Shown here piece by piece: positions 36,534 to 44,061 of a DNA stretch of 64,000 bases. The stretch comes from Sphingomonas brevis (lineage in GTDB: Bacteria; Pseudomonadota; Alphaproteobacteria; Sphingomonadales; Sphingomonadaceae). Made by a program: the position numbers and the translations under genes. The stretch spans positions 2,217,001-2,281,000 of the forward strand of contig NZ_JAMGBB010000001.1 of assembly GCF_023516505.1 (NCBI RefSeq), written 5' to 3'. Below the pieces are notes generated by a model. That model did no database searches and was not told the origin of the DNA. It saw only the letters and a list, made by a program, of their open reading frames with translations. Position 1 is the stretch's first letter, and each line of letters starts with the position of its first letter.

Positions 36534-38588
36534 TTACTTCTTTCGGTAGCGATCGAACCAGGCGATTATTGCGCTCGCCTTCGCGGCGGACTGACTTGGC
36601 CGCGACGCAATTCCACCGTGGCTGGCATCCGGCACTTTAACAAGTGCGGTCGGAACGCGCTGGAGCTTGAGCGCCGAGTATAGCTGTTCGGCTTCGCTGA
36701 CCGGGGTGCGGTAATCCGAGCCGCCGACAACCACTAATGTGGGCGTTTTGACATTTGCCATCAGGCTGAGCGGCGAACGCGACCAATAAGCCTGATAATT
36801 TTCCCATGGCAGCGATCCCATCCAATAAGGACCGTAGAAGGGCGCTCCGTCGGAGGTGAGGGACATGCTGGCCCAGTTCGTCACCGGCTTTTGCGATGCG
36901 GCCGCCTTGAAACGATTGGTCTTCCCGACAATCCAGGCGGTAAGAATTCCGCCGCCCGATCCTCCGGTGACGAAAAGATTATCGGGGTCGGCCACACCGC
37001 TTGCGATCGCAGCATCCACGGCCGCCATCAGATCATCGAAATTGCTGGCCGGATAGGTCTTCTCGATGCCGTCCGCGAAGCCCTGGCCATAGCCGGTCGA
37101 CCCGCGCGGATTGGTATAAAGCACCGCATAACCGGCCGCTGCATATTGCTGATAATCAGTCGAGAAGTGAGGGCCGTAGGCGGCGTAAGGTCCACCATGG
37201 ATTTCCAGGATGACGGGGACTCGCTGACCTTCCTTGTAGGTGGGGGGAAGCAACAGCCAGGACGGAACTCGTCCGCCATCGGGCGCGGTCGCCACGAACG
37301 ACCTTAGGCTGCCCAGATTCTTGGCACCGAGACTGAGGTCGTTAAGCTGTGTCAGCTGGCGCTTTGTCCCGCCGGTCGAAATCGCAACGTCGGTCGGGCG
37401 GTTAAATGGGCTGGTCGTGAAGGCAATGGTGCCATTTTTTGCCACGCTGAACGAGCCGCCTCCGTAAGGGCGGTCATATCCGGGATCGGCGGCTTCATGG
37501 GTGAGGGAGCGCACGCTTCCATCCAACCCGATGCGAGAAACCGTGACCGAGCCATCTTCCTCGTAGCCGGCGATGATCGCCCGCCCATCGGCTGACCAAC
37601 TGATTTGGTTGATTCCACGATCCAGGTTCGGAGCAACCAGCCTCGGGTTGGCGCCATTCGCATCCATCACATAGAGGTCGGCCTGCTCGAAGCCTTTCTT
37701 GTGGTCGTTGTAACCTAGATAGGCGATGCTCCTGCCATCCGGCGAAGCAACTGGAGCGGCATCAGGGCCATTCCGGCTCGTCAGCGCGGCCACGTCGCCC
37801 GTATCGAGGTCCAGCCGGTAAATTTCGCTATCGAGGACCGTCATCTCCCAGTCGGGTTTGCGGATCGCACTGAAGAGGATTGCCCGTCCGTCCGGCATCC
37901 ATTCCGGGACGCCGTCATGGTAGGCACCAAAAGTGAGCTGGCGAGGCGCCCCGCCGTTAGCGTCAACCATGAAGATCTTATCGAAGCCGGGCTTCAAATA
38001 GCCTGCATCGTCGGTGCGATAGGTTACCTTGTCCAATATCTCGAGTGGCTTGGCCCATTGGGCGCCCTCCGGCTTTTCGGGAGCGGCGCCAAGTTTGGAT
38101 CCTTCATCCGGAACGCTCATCAAATAGGCGATGCGACGCCCGTCCGGAGACCAGGAGATGCCCTGAGGGCTGTCAGGCAGGCCGGTAACACGGACCGACT
38201 GCCCGCTGTCCATCCAATGGACGAAAAGCTGCGGCGAACCGCCTTCTCCCGTTGAAACATAGGCAAGCCTCCCTCCGTCGGGGGACCAGCGCGGACTGAA
38301 ATGATCGCCCGTGCCGGCTGCGATCGGCCGCTGTTCACCGGATCCGATATTTATCAGCCATATCGACGAGCGAATCTTGTCGGTCATGATGTCCGCGGAC
38401 CGCCGCACATAAGCGACTGTCCGTCCATCCGGGCTGATTTGCGCGTCAGACGCCGCGCTCAAGTTGAACAGGTCTCGGCCAGAAAACAGGGGATTTGCAC
38501 TCTCGGCTGGCGCAGATAGCGCGGGCGCGGGAAGCGAAGTGGCGAACAGCATCAGCGCAAGCGCCGTGAGCGAACGGCTATGATTCAT
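36534..38588 (-). CDS. S9 family serine peptidase (prolyl oligopeptidase-type), secreted
   Basis: A 684-aa peptidase. A signal peptide (MNHSRSLTALALMLFATSLP, then APALSA) is followed by a WD40-like beta-propeller with repeated ISPDG/WSPDG turns and a C-terminal alpha/beta-hydrolase domain. Catalytic residues are visible: Ser in VTGGSGGGILTAW, Asp in VVGGSDYRTPVSEAEQ and His in VPDASHGG. It likely cleaves peptides in the periplasm (acylaminoacyl- or dipeptidyl-peptidase type). The ATG at 38588 is chosen for the signal peptide and the upstream GGAGGGGG; the frame extends 37 codons further into repeat sequence. Confidence 0.93.
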   Translation of the reverse strand: MNHSRSLTALALMLFATSLPAPALSAPAESANPLFSGRDLFNLSAASDAQISPDGRTVAYVRRSADIMTDKIRSSIWLINIGSGEQRPIAAGTGDHFSPRWSPDGGRLAYVSTGEGGSPQLFVHWMDSGQSVRVTGLPDSPQGISWSPDGRRIAYLMSVPDEGSKLGAAPEKPEGAQWAKPLEILDKVTYRTDDAGYLKPGFDKIFMVDANGGAPRQLTFGAYHDGVPEWMPDGRAILFSAIRKPDWEMTVLDSEIYRLDLDTGDVAALTSRNGPDAAPVASPDGRSIAYLGYNDHKKGFEQADLYVMDANGANPRLVAPNLDRGINQISWSADGRAIIAGYEEDGSVTVSRIGLDGSVRSLTHEAADPGYDRPYGGGSFSVAKNGTIAFTTSPFNRPTDVAISTGGTKRQLTQLNDLSLGAKNLGSLRSFVATAPDGGRVPSWLLLPPTYKEGQRVPVILEIHGGPYAAYGPHFSTDYQQYAAAGYAVLYTNPRGSTGYGQGFADGIEKTYPASNFDDLMAAVDAAIASGVADPDNLFVTGGSGGGILTAWIVGKTNRFKAAASQKPVTNWASMSLTSDGAPFYGPYWMGSLPWENYQAYWSRSPLSLMANVKTPTLVVVGGSDYRTPVSEAEQLYSALKLQRVPTALVKVPDASHGGIASRPSQSAAKASAIIAWFDRYRKK

Positions 38589-38670
38589 CGAATGTACCCC
38601 CTCCGGATAGCGGCAGGTACATCCACTTTTCGACAGGATACGGCAAGCGCTGCCGCGCTCGACGCTCTTT

Positions 38671-38698
38671 AATGTCCGCTGTCGACCCATTGCGGACA
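38671..38698. repeat. Dispersed palindromic repeat, copy 3
   Basis: Arms AATGTCCGC and GCGGACA with centre TGTCGACCCATT (38671-38698). It lies between the S9 peptidase start and the next gene, so it may overlap their divergent promoters. Confidence 0.75.
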
Positions 38699-38724
38699 CC
38701 GCCAGAGTTTGCGACGCTTGCCAA

Positions 38725-39084
38725 ATGCTGACGGTATTGACGCTTATCGCGATGGTTCAATCGCCTCCCCAGGATCCGGCGACCGCGTTGTTGGAAGAGG
38801 CCATGCGCGCAACGAAGCAGTTAGACGAATGCTTGATGGGGACGGCGGAAAGCCTGCGGCCTTCGACCTCAAGTTGGTTGGAAAAATATAGGAGCTATCG
38901 GCAAAGCTGTGGCAAAGAACGAGCCGCGGCATTTGACCTGCATCTGCGACACGCGTGGGCGGAACTGACGCCACGAACCCCGGATGAACGAATTCAAGCC
39001 TATCGTCGCGCCACATTCAGGGTCGACAGCAGGTACGATATTGGGGTGGCCAAGTTTCTGGACCCGAAACCGCCAACCGACTGA
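38725..39084 (+). CDS. Small hypothetical (possibly exported) protein
   Basis: A 119-aa protein. The hydrophobic start MLTVLTLIAMVQS is weak for a signal peptide. The rest is polar and helical with two cysteines (ECLMG and QSCGKERAAAF) that might pair. No family recognised. It is divergent from the S9 peptidase and convergent with the hydrolase gene. Codon use looks coding. Confidence 0.5.
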   Translation: MLTVLTLIAMVQSPPQDPATALLEEAMRATKQLDECLMGTAESLRPSTSSWLEKYRSYRQSCGKERAAAFDLHLRHAWAELTPRTPDERIQAYRRATFRVDSRYDIGVAKFLDPKPPTD

Positions 39085-39150
39085 CGGATGGGCTGACGTT
39101 CGCTTCCCACCCATTCCAGCGATTGGACGAAAGCCGGCGGCATCACGTTG

Positions 39151-40086
39151 CTATCGCGTGGCCGGTTCCGCGATGAAAGCCATGATCGCATCCATCGTCA
39201 CCTTGGGCTGCTCTTCCATCAACCAGTGACCGGAATCTGCTATGCTAAGGGCGCGCACATCGGTTGCGGCGAAGGCGATTTCGTTTGCAAATCCCAGTCC
39301 GAACGATTTCTCCCCGCCGATGGCCAGGACCGGCATGGCAAGTTTGCCCTCGGCCAGGAATTTCTGGTTGTCCACGGCATCCTGGCGGAAGGCCGCAAAC
39401 TGGGCGAACGCGTCATGGATCGCCTGAGGACGGGCATAAAGCGCGGCGTAATGGGCGCGCGTTTCTTCGCCGATGTGCTTCGGGTCGGCGGATAGCTCGT
39501 TGTAAAAGCGATCGAGATAGATCCGCTCACGACCTGCAACGAGCCGTTCCTCGTCGGGCCCGAAGAAATCGAAGTGCCAGGTTCGCTGGTCCTTGACCAC
39601 GCTGTCCCAATTGCCGAGCCCCGGCAGCGGCGCGTCCATCACCACCCAGCGGGTAACCCGGTCGCGATTCTGGGCGGCGAAGGCATAGCCGACCATGTTG
39701 CCGATGTCGTGCGTGACCAGAGCCAGCGATCCGTCGAGCCCGAGTGCATGAAGCACGGCCGCAATGTCACCTGCTTCGCTCTTCTTGTCATAGCCGGTCT
39801 CTGGATGCGACGAGAGGCCCATGCCCCGAAGGTCGGGTACGACGACCGTATGATCGGCGGCCAGGCGACCCGCGAGCGGCGCCCACATATCCCCGGTATC
39901 GCCAAACCCGTGCAGCAACAGGACAACCGGTCCATGCCCGCCGATCCGGGTGTGGATCGTCGCCCCGTTGACGGGGATATCGCGTGCGCTGAAGCTTGGA
40001 GGGAAGGTCTCAATCTCGGCCAATGCCGGGGCAGGAGCGAAAAGCAGAACGGCGAGAAACGCAAGCCAACGGTTCGGACGGGTCAT
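39151..40086 (-). CDS. Alpha/beta hydrolase (epoxide-hydrolase/dehalogenase-like), exported
   Basis: A 311-aa hydrolase with a signal peptide (MTRPNRWLAFLAVLLFAPAP). The oxyanion region is VVLLLHGFGDTGDMW. The nucleophile elbow is THDIGNMVGYAF with aspartate rather than serine, as in epoxide hydrolases and haloalkane dehalogenases. The catalytic His is near ADSGHWLMEEQP. The ATG at 40086 follows GGGGGA by six bases; a TTG four codons upstream is less likely. The gene is transcribed in the same direction as the lysR gene upstream, after a 90-bp gap. Confidence 0.88.
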   Translation of the reverse strand: MTRPNRWLAFLAVLLFAPAPALAEIETFPPSFSARDIPVNGATIHTRIGGHGPVVLLLHGFGDTGDMWAPLAGRLAADHTVVVPDLRGMGLSSHPETGYDKKSEAGDIAAVLHALGLDGSLALVTHDIGNMVGYAFAAQNRDRVTRWVVMDAPLPGLGNWDSVVKDQRTWHFDFFGPDEERLVAGRERIYLDRFYNELSADPKHIGEETRAHYAALYARPQAIHDAFAQFAAFRQDAVDNQKFLAEGKLAMPVLAIGGEKSFGLGFANEIAFAATDVRALSIADSGHWLMEEQPKVTMDAIMAFIAEPATR

Positions 40087-40176
40087 ATGCTCCCCCAATT
40101 ACCAGGCCAGCGCAGTAGCAGCTGGCCGGCGGAACGTCACTGCGGGCAACGGGCCAAGCCTGATCGGTCTGCGCAA

Positions 40177-41130
40177 TCATTGCTCCGAATATTCGAATGA
40201 GCTTAAGCCTCGGGCCTCATTGGCCAAGCGCCCGAATTCCGCTCTTAGTCGCGGCGCGGCGAAGTCAAGGAACGCACGCACCTTTGGCATCGACACACGT
40301 CCGGGCGGAGTAAGCAGGTGGACAGGCAGGGCAGGATACTCCGCATCGGCCAGCACTACCTTCAACTTGCCGTCGCGAACCTCTTCCGCGACGTGGTATG
40401 AATAAAGTCGCGTCAGGCCGCGACCCCGGATTGCCGACCCCTTCGCTGCGCGGACGGAGTTAACCGTCAGCCGCGGAGTGAAATGAACCGTTCGAGAAAT
40501 TGACGATCCCGGCGCGGGCGCGAAGACCCAGCTATCCAGGCCGAAATTGGTGAAAGCCACAATGTCATGCGCGGCAAGATCCGACGGTTGCTCAATCTTG
40601 CCGCGGCTCCTTAGATATTCGGGCGACGCTGCAACCACGCGCCGCACTTCACTGCCGACCTTTGTCGCGATGAGCGATGAATCGGGAAGCTGGGCGACCC
40701 GCAGGGTAACGTCGACGCCTTCTTCGACCAGATTGACGGTTCGATCGAGCAACAACAGCCTGATCGACACGCTCGGATATGCATCAAGAAAATCGTCAAT
40801 GATCGGCCGGAGGATATCCTCTCCACTTATCGGCGGCGCGGAAATTGTGAGCACGCCGCGCGGAGCCGACTTTTCGCCGACAGCCAGAATGTCGGCTTCC
40901 TCCAGCTCGGTCAGGATGCGGCGGCAGGCGACGGCATAGCGTTCTCCTGGCTCGCTGAGCCTGATGGTCCTGGTGGTGCGGTGCAGAAGTTCGACGCCCA
41001 CATGCGCTTCAAGGAAAGCAATGGCTCGGCTGATGGCTGCTGGCGACCTTAGAAGGCGCCGACTTGCGCCTGCAAGGCTGCCTTCGTCGAGGGTCGCAAT
41101 AAACACCTTCATCGCGTCGATCCGGTCCAT
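40177..41130 (-). CDS. LysR-family transcriptional regulator
   Basis: A 317-aa regulator. The N-terminal winged HTH is AMKVFIATLDEGSLAGASRR, then LLRSPAAISRAIAFLEAHVG, and the C-terminal periplasmic-binding-like effector domain includes LTISAPPISGEDILRPIIDD. The start at 41130 has a strong GGAGGTGATC ribosome site. It is divergent from an SDR gene, the usual layout for a LysR protein and its target. A 17-bp palindrome in the gap is a candidate operator. The co-inducer is unknown. Confidence 0.92.
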   Translation of the reverse strand: MDRIDAMKVFIATLDEGSLAGASRRLLRSPAAISRAIAFLEAHVGVELLHRTTRTIRLSEPGERYAVACRRILTELEEADILAVGEKSAPRGVLTISAPPISGEDILRPIIDDFLDAYPSVSIRLLLLDRTVNLVEEGVDVTLRVAQLPDSSLIATKVGSEVRRVVAASPEYLRSRGKIEQPSDLAAHDIVAFTNFGLDSWVFAPAPGSSISRTVHFTPRLTVNSVRAAKGSAIRGRGLTRLYSYHVAEEVRDGKLKVVLADAEYPALPVHLLTPPGRVSMPKVRAFLDFAAPRLRAEFGRLANEARGLSSFEYSEQ

Positions 41131-41184
41131 GATCACCTCCAACTCGCGTGGCGGTATTCGTTCGTTTCACGCAACAGTGTCAAT

Positions 41185-41201
41185 CGAATAGCATCTATTC
41201 G
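41185..41201. promoter_or_regulatory. Candidate LysR operator palindrome
   Basis: CGAATAG-CAT-CTATTCG is a perfect inverted repeat (7 + 3 + 7) in the 148-bp gap between the divergent lysR-type gene and the SDR gene. It sits 78 bp upstream of the SDR start, a fitting distance for LysR-type activation. Confidence 0.6.
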
Positions 41202-41278
41202 CTCGTGTTGAGGCGCAATCTAAATGGTTGTCAGCGGCGCAATCGAGCGCCGGATTTATCCAATCCTGAGGTGCAATC

Positions 41279-41989
41279 ATGAGTGATACACGCAAAGTCG
41301 CCGTCGTTACCGGCGCATCGCAAGGGATCGGCGCCGGTATCGCCGAGGCCTTTCTAGAGCGCGGTTACCGTGTGGTCGCCACGTCCCGCTCGATCAAGCC
41401 GTCGAACAAGCCCGGCGTGCTGACGGTGGCCGGCGACATTGGCGATCCTTCCACCGGTCCCCGCGTCATCGCCGAGGCGCTGAAGGCCTTTGGCCGCGTC
41501 GACACTTTGGTCAACAACGCCGGCATCTTCCTTGCCAGTCCCTTCACGGGCTATTCCGCCGAGCAGTATGACGCAGTCGTTGCAACAAATCTCAACGGCT
41601 TCTTCTACATCACCCAGGCCGCAATCGACGCTATGGAAAAACAGGGGAGCGGTCACGTCGTGAGCATAACCACGACTTTGGTGGATCAACCGACGTCCAA
41701 GGTGCCTTCGGTTCTCGCATCCTTGTCCAAGGGCGGGATTGCCGCGGCGACCAGGAGCCTGGCTGTCGAGTATGCATCCCGCGGAATCCGCGTGAATGCC
41801 ATTTCGCCGGGGATCATCAAAACGCCGATGCATGCGCCGGAAACCTATGATTTCCTCGCGGCGCTGCACCCGGTCGGCAAATTGGGCGAGGTCGGCGACA
41901 TCGTCGATGCCGTCCTGTATCTCGACTCCGCCAATTTCGTGACTGGCGAGATCCTACATGTTGATGGCGGTCAGGTCGCCGGCCACTAA
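41279..41989 (+). CDS. SDR-family oxidoreductase with atypical active site
   Basis: A 236-aa short-chain dehydrogenase fold. The cofactor motif VVTGASQGIGAGIAEAFLER, VNNAGIF and the C-terminal RVNAISPGIIKTPMH and FVTGEILHVDGGQ are present. At the active site the sequence reads SVLASLSKGG, so the tyrosine of YxxxK is replaced by alanine and the usual Ser position reads SITTTL. It may use another residue or may not be a standard dehydrogenase. GAGGTG precedes the ATG. Likely controlled by the divergent LysR protein; a tautomerase gene follows after 26 bp. Confidence 0.88.
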   Translation: MSDTRKVAVVTGASQGIGAGIAEAFLERGYRVVATSRSIKPSNKPGVLTVAGDIGDPSTGPRVIAEALKAFGRVDTLVNNAGIFLASPFTGYSAEQYDAVVATNLNGFFYITQAAIDAMEKQGSGHVVSITTTLVDQPTSKVPSVLASLSKGGIAAATRSLAVEYASRGIRVNAISPGIIKTPMHAPETYDFLAALHPVGKLGEVGDIVDAVLYLDSANFVTGEILHVDGGQVAGH

Positions 41990-42015
41990 GCGCATAGCCA
42001 GGAAGGAGCCGGGTC

Positions 42016-42255
42016 ATGCCGATGGTAACCGTCCAGGTGACTCGCGAAGGCACCAAGCCCGGGGTCGACCATGTCACGGCCGAAGAGAAAGCCGCGATCT
42101 ACAAGGGCATCAGCCAGCTACTCTATGACGTCCTTGGCAAGCCGCCCGAATGGACCTGGGTCGTTTTCGAGGAAGTTGAGTTGGAGAATTGGGGCTGGGG
42201 CGGCATGCCTGTCACAGATCATCGCAAACAGCTGGCTGCAAAGCCCGGCGCGTGA
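42016..42255 (+). CDS. Tautomerase family protein (4-oxalocrotonate tautomerase-like)
   Basis: A 79-aa protein whose second residue is proline (MPMVTVQVTREGTKPGVDHV), the catalytic base of the tautomerase superfamily after Met removal. The segment ISQLLYDVLGKPPEWTWVVF matches the family beta-alpha-beta plan. It is cotranscribed with the SDR gene (AGGAAGGAG ribosome site). Together they may act on a keto or enol metabolite; the substrate is unknown. Confidence 0.85.
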   Translation: MPMVTVQVTREGTKPGVDHVTAEEKAAIYKGISQLLYDVLGKPPEWTWVVFEEVELENWGWGGMPVTDHRKQLAAKPGA

Positions 42256-42300
42256 CCAGCCCCTAAATCAACCCGGTATCAAGTTGCCGATCATCAAGCC

Positions 42301-42330
42301 CCATGGCCGGTGTCTCGACGCCGGCCATGG
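42301..42330 (+). terminator. Hairpin after SDR-tautomerase pair
   Basis: A perfect 10-bp inverted repeat CCATGGCCGG (42301-42310) and CCGGCCATGG (42321-42330) with a 10-nt loop, 45 bp after the tautomerase stop. There is no T-run, so termination strength is unclear. Confidence 0.5.
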
Positions 42331-42408
42331 CCGCTTTCGCGGGGTGGGCTCGGACATGAATCGTGGCTGGCGGCGCATTTGGGCGGTGAAGCCCAACTGG
42401 AGCGATTT

Positions 42409-43461
42409 CTATTTGAGAATCTTCGCGATCTGAGGCGGCCGTTCCCGTTCGGTGATGTAGCCCTCCGGGAACCAGACGAGCTTCAAGGAAATCGGGCTTT
42501 TCCTGTCTCCCATGTCGTAAATGGAGATGGAATATCTATACTGATTATTATCACGCATTATTTTTGCATTGTCGGTAAGCGGAAAATCAAAGATGGAAAT
42601 GTGGGCCTCATCCAGCTGTTGAACAGTGCCTATTGGTTGCTTTGCCCAATCCATATTGGGCCGACATTCTTCGTTACTGGTCTTGTCAGTATCGACTATC
42701 CACGGCCAAATCCGTTCTCGTGCCTTGTTCCTTTCTAAAAATACTACCCTTGATCCTATACTCATTATCCTCTTGTCATAATCTGGCGCCAGAAATCTGA
42801 GCAACAAACAAATTTTGTTATCCGGTGACGTCAAGCAGATCGTGGAATCCTCAGCCAGCGTCGGTTTTTTAATACTGATATTTCCGTTTTCGACACAATT
42901 CGGATAGGTTTTTATGGTTGCTTTATTACCTTCCAGATCCAACAAATCTATCCTGGTCACTTTCGCTTCATAGCCGTTTCCGCTCCGCGATGTGCCATCG
43001 ATGCTTGTCAGCATGTTGATCTGCCGATCGATGACCCGGCGCGCATCCGATGCGATCTTGTCATGGCCTTCCTGATCGTTGGCTTGCAGGAGCCTGGAGT
43101 CCACTTCCAGCAGGAGCGGTTTAAATTCAAAGTGATCGTGGAAATTCAGAGTCACCATCTCCGCCAGAAGTAGCTGGCGACGAATGTCGGAATTTGGGTT
43201 CGTTGCCCCATTCTGACCGATGATCGGCTGGACAAGATCGCCCAGCATGGATGCGCGCAATTCGCTTTCGGCCTGTTCCCGCTGGTTCATGACCGACGTG
43301 AGCGAAGCCTTGGACTGATAATTATACCCAACGTAGGTGACACATGCGATCGCAACCGCCCCAATCAGCTTGGCGGCAACATCCAGCCATTCCCGAACAT
43401 CATGCGAGCTCCGCGTCTGGCCTTCAGGGCTTGAGCCCGTGTCGGGCGCGTCAGTGGTCAT
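42409..43461 (-). CDS. Membrane-anchored protein of unknown function
   Basis: A 350-aa protein. One membrane helix (residues about 30-48, AAKLIGAVAIACVTYVGYNY) follows a short polar N-terminus. A helical segment with QREQAESELRASMLGDLVQP and a C-terminal soluble domain come next. The gene is richer in AT than its neighbours, which suggests recent acquisition. The ATG at 43461 has GGGGAGGG upstream. It precedes 43506 on the opposite flank of the large cluster and may be linked to it. No family recognised. Confidence 0.7.
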   Translation of the reverse strand: MTTDAPDTGSSPEGQTRSSHDVREWLDVAAKLIGAVAIACVTYVGYNYQSKASLTSVMNQREQAESELRASMLGDLVQPIIGQNGATNPNSDIRRQLLLAEMVTLNFHDHFEFKPLLLEVDSRLLQANDQEGHDKIASDARRVIDRQINMLTSIDGTSRSGNGYEAKVTRIDLLDLEGNKATIKTYPNCVENGNISIKKPTLAEDSTICLTSPDNKICLLLRFLAPDYDKRIMSIGSRVVFLERNKARERIWPWIVDTDKTSNEECRPNMDWAKQPIGTVQQLDEAHISIFDFPLTDNAKIMRDNNQYRYSISIYDMGDRKSPISLKLVWFPEGYITERERPPQIAKILK

Positions 43462-43505
43462 CGGTGCCCTCCCCTTGAAAAATTGGAGCTAAATTCGATC
43501 CGGAC

Positions 43506-43835
43506 TCACTTGCTCGACAGATAAATGTCCCGGGCGACCGGCACCGTGGAGCTCTGAATTGTCGCCGCATACGATCGACCGTCGGGCGAATGTTCGAATG
43601 TCACGGCATAATCGCCAGCCGGGAAGAAGATCCGGTAGATGCCGTCCTTGATATCGACCTGACTGCCGTCCGGAAGCTTGAGCCTTCCGCTAAATGGCTG
43701 GTTGTCGAGGTAGACCCTTCCCGAGACTTCCTCGCCAATTGCCGGAGAAGTGAATGCAACCAGAGCGAGAAAAATCGCTGCTGCGCGAACGCCGGTTTTA
43801 GTCGATGACGAAGTAAAGCTCGTGCTGCGCAACAT
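43506..43835 (-). CDS. Small exported protein of unknown function
   Basis: A 109-aa protein with a signal peptide (about residues 1-33, ending in AFTSPAIGEEVSG). The mature part looks like a small beta-domain: GRVYLDNQPFSGRLKLPDGS and FPAGDYAVTFEHSPDGRSYA. It resembles carboxypeptidase-regulatory-like or surface-exposed beta folds. The ATG at 43835 has GAGGAGG upstream. It is divergent from the metalloprotease gene; the 226-bp gap (43836-44061) is AT-rich and should hold both promoters. Confidence 0.65.
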   Translation of the reverse strand: MLRSTSFTSSSTKTGVRAAAIFLALVAFTSPAIGEEVSGRVYLDNQPFSGRLKLPDGSQVDIKDGIYRIFFPAGDYAVTFEHSPDGRSYAATIQSSTVPVARDIYLSSK

Positions 43836-44061
43836 CACATGCCTCCTCTTCAAGGCTGGATGTGGACCGAGCGGCAATCTTTGTAACACATATGTATTGA
43901 AACGCGAAGGCGTGGTTATATTTTGATTCAACCAGCTATTGATAACATAAGTTAATCGCCGCAATATTGTGGCTTGCCGAATCAACCAGGCTGGCGCCCA
44001 CCAGTGTGCCTGCCGAGAATTCGTGACGAAGGTCATGAAGCTTCCGTGACGGAGGCGGTTG

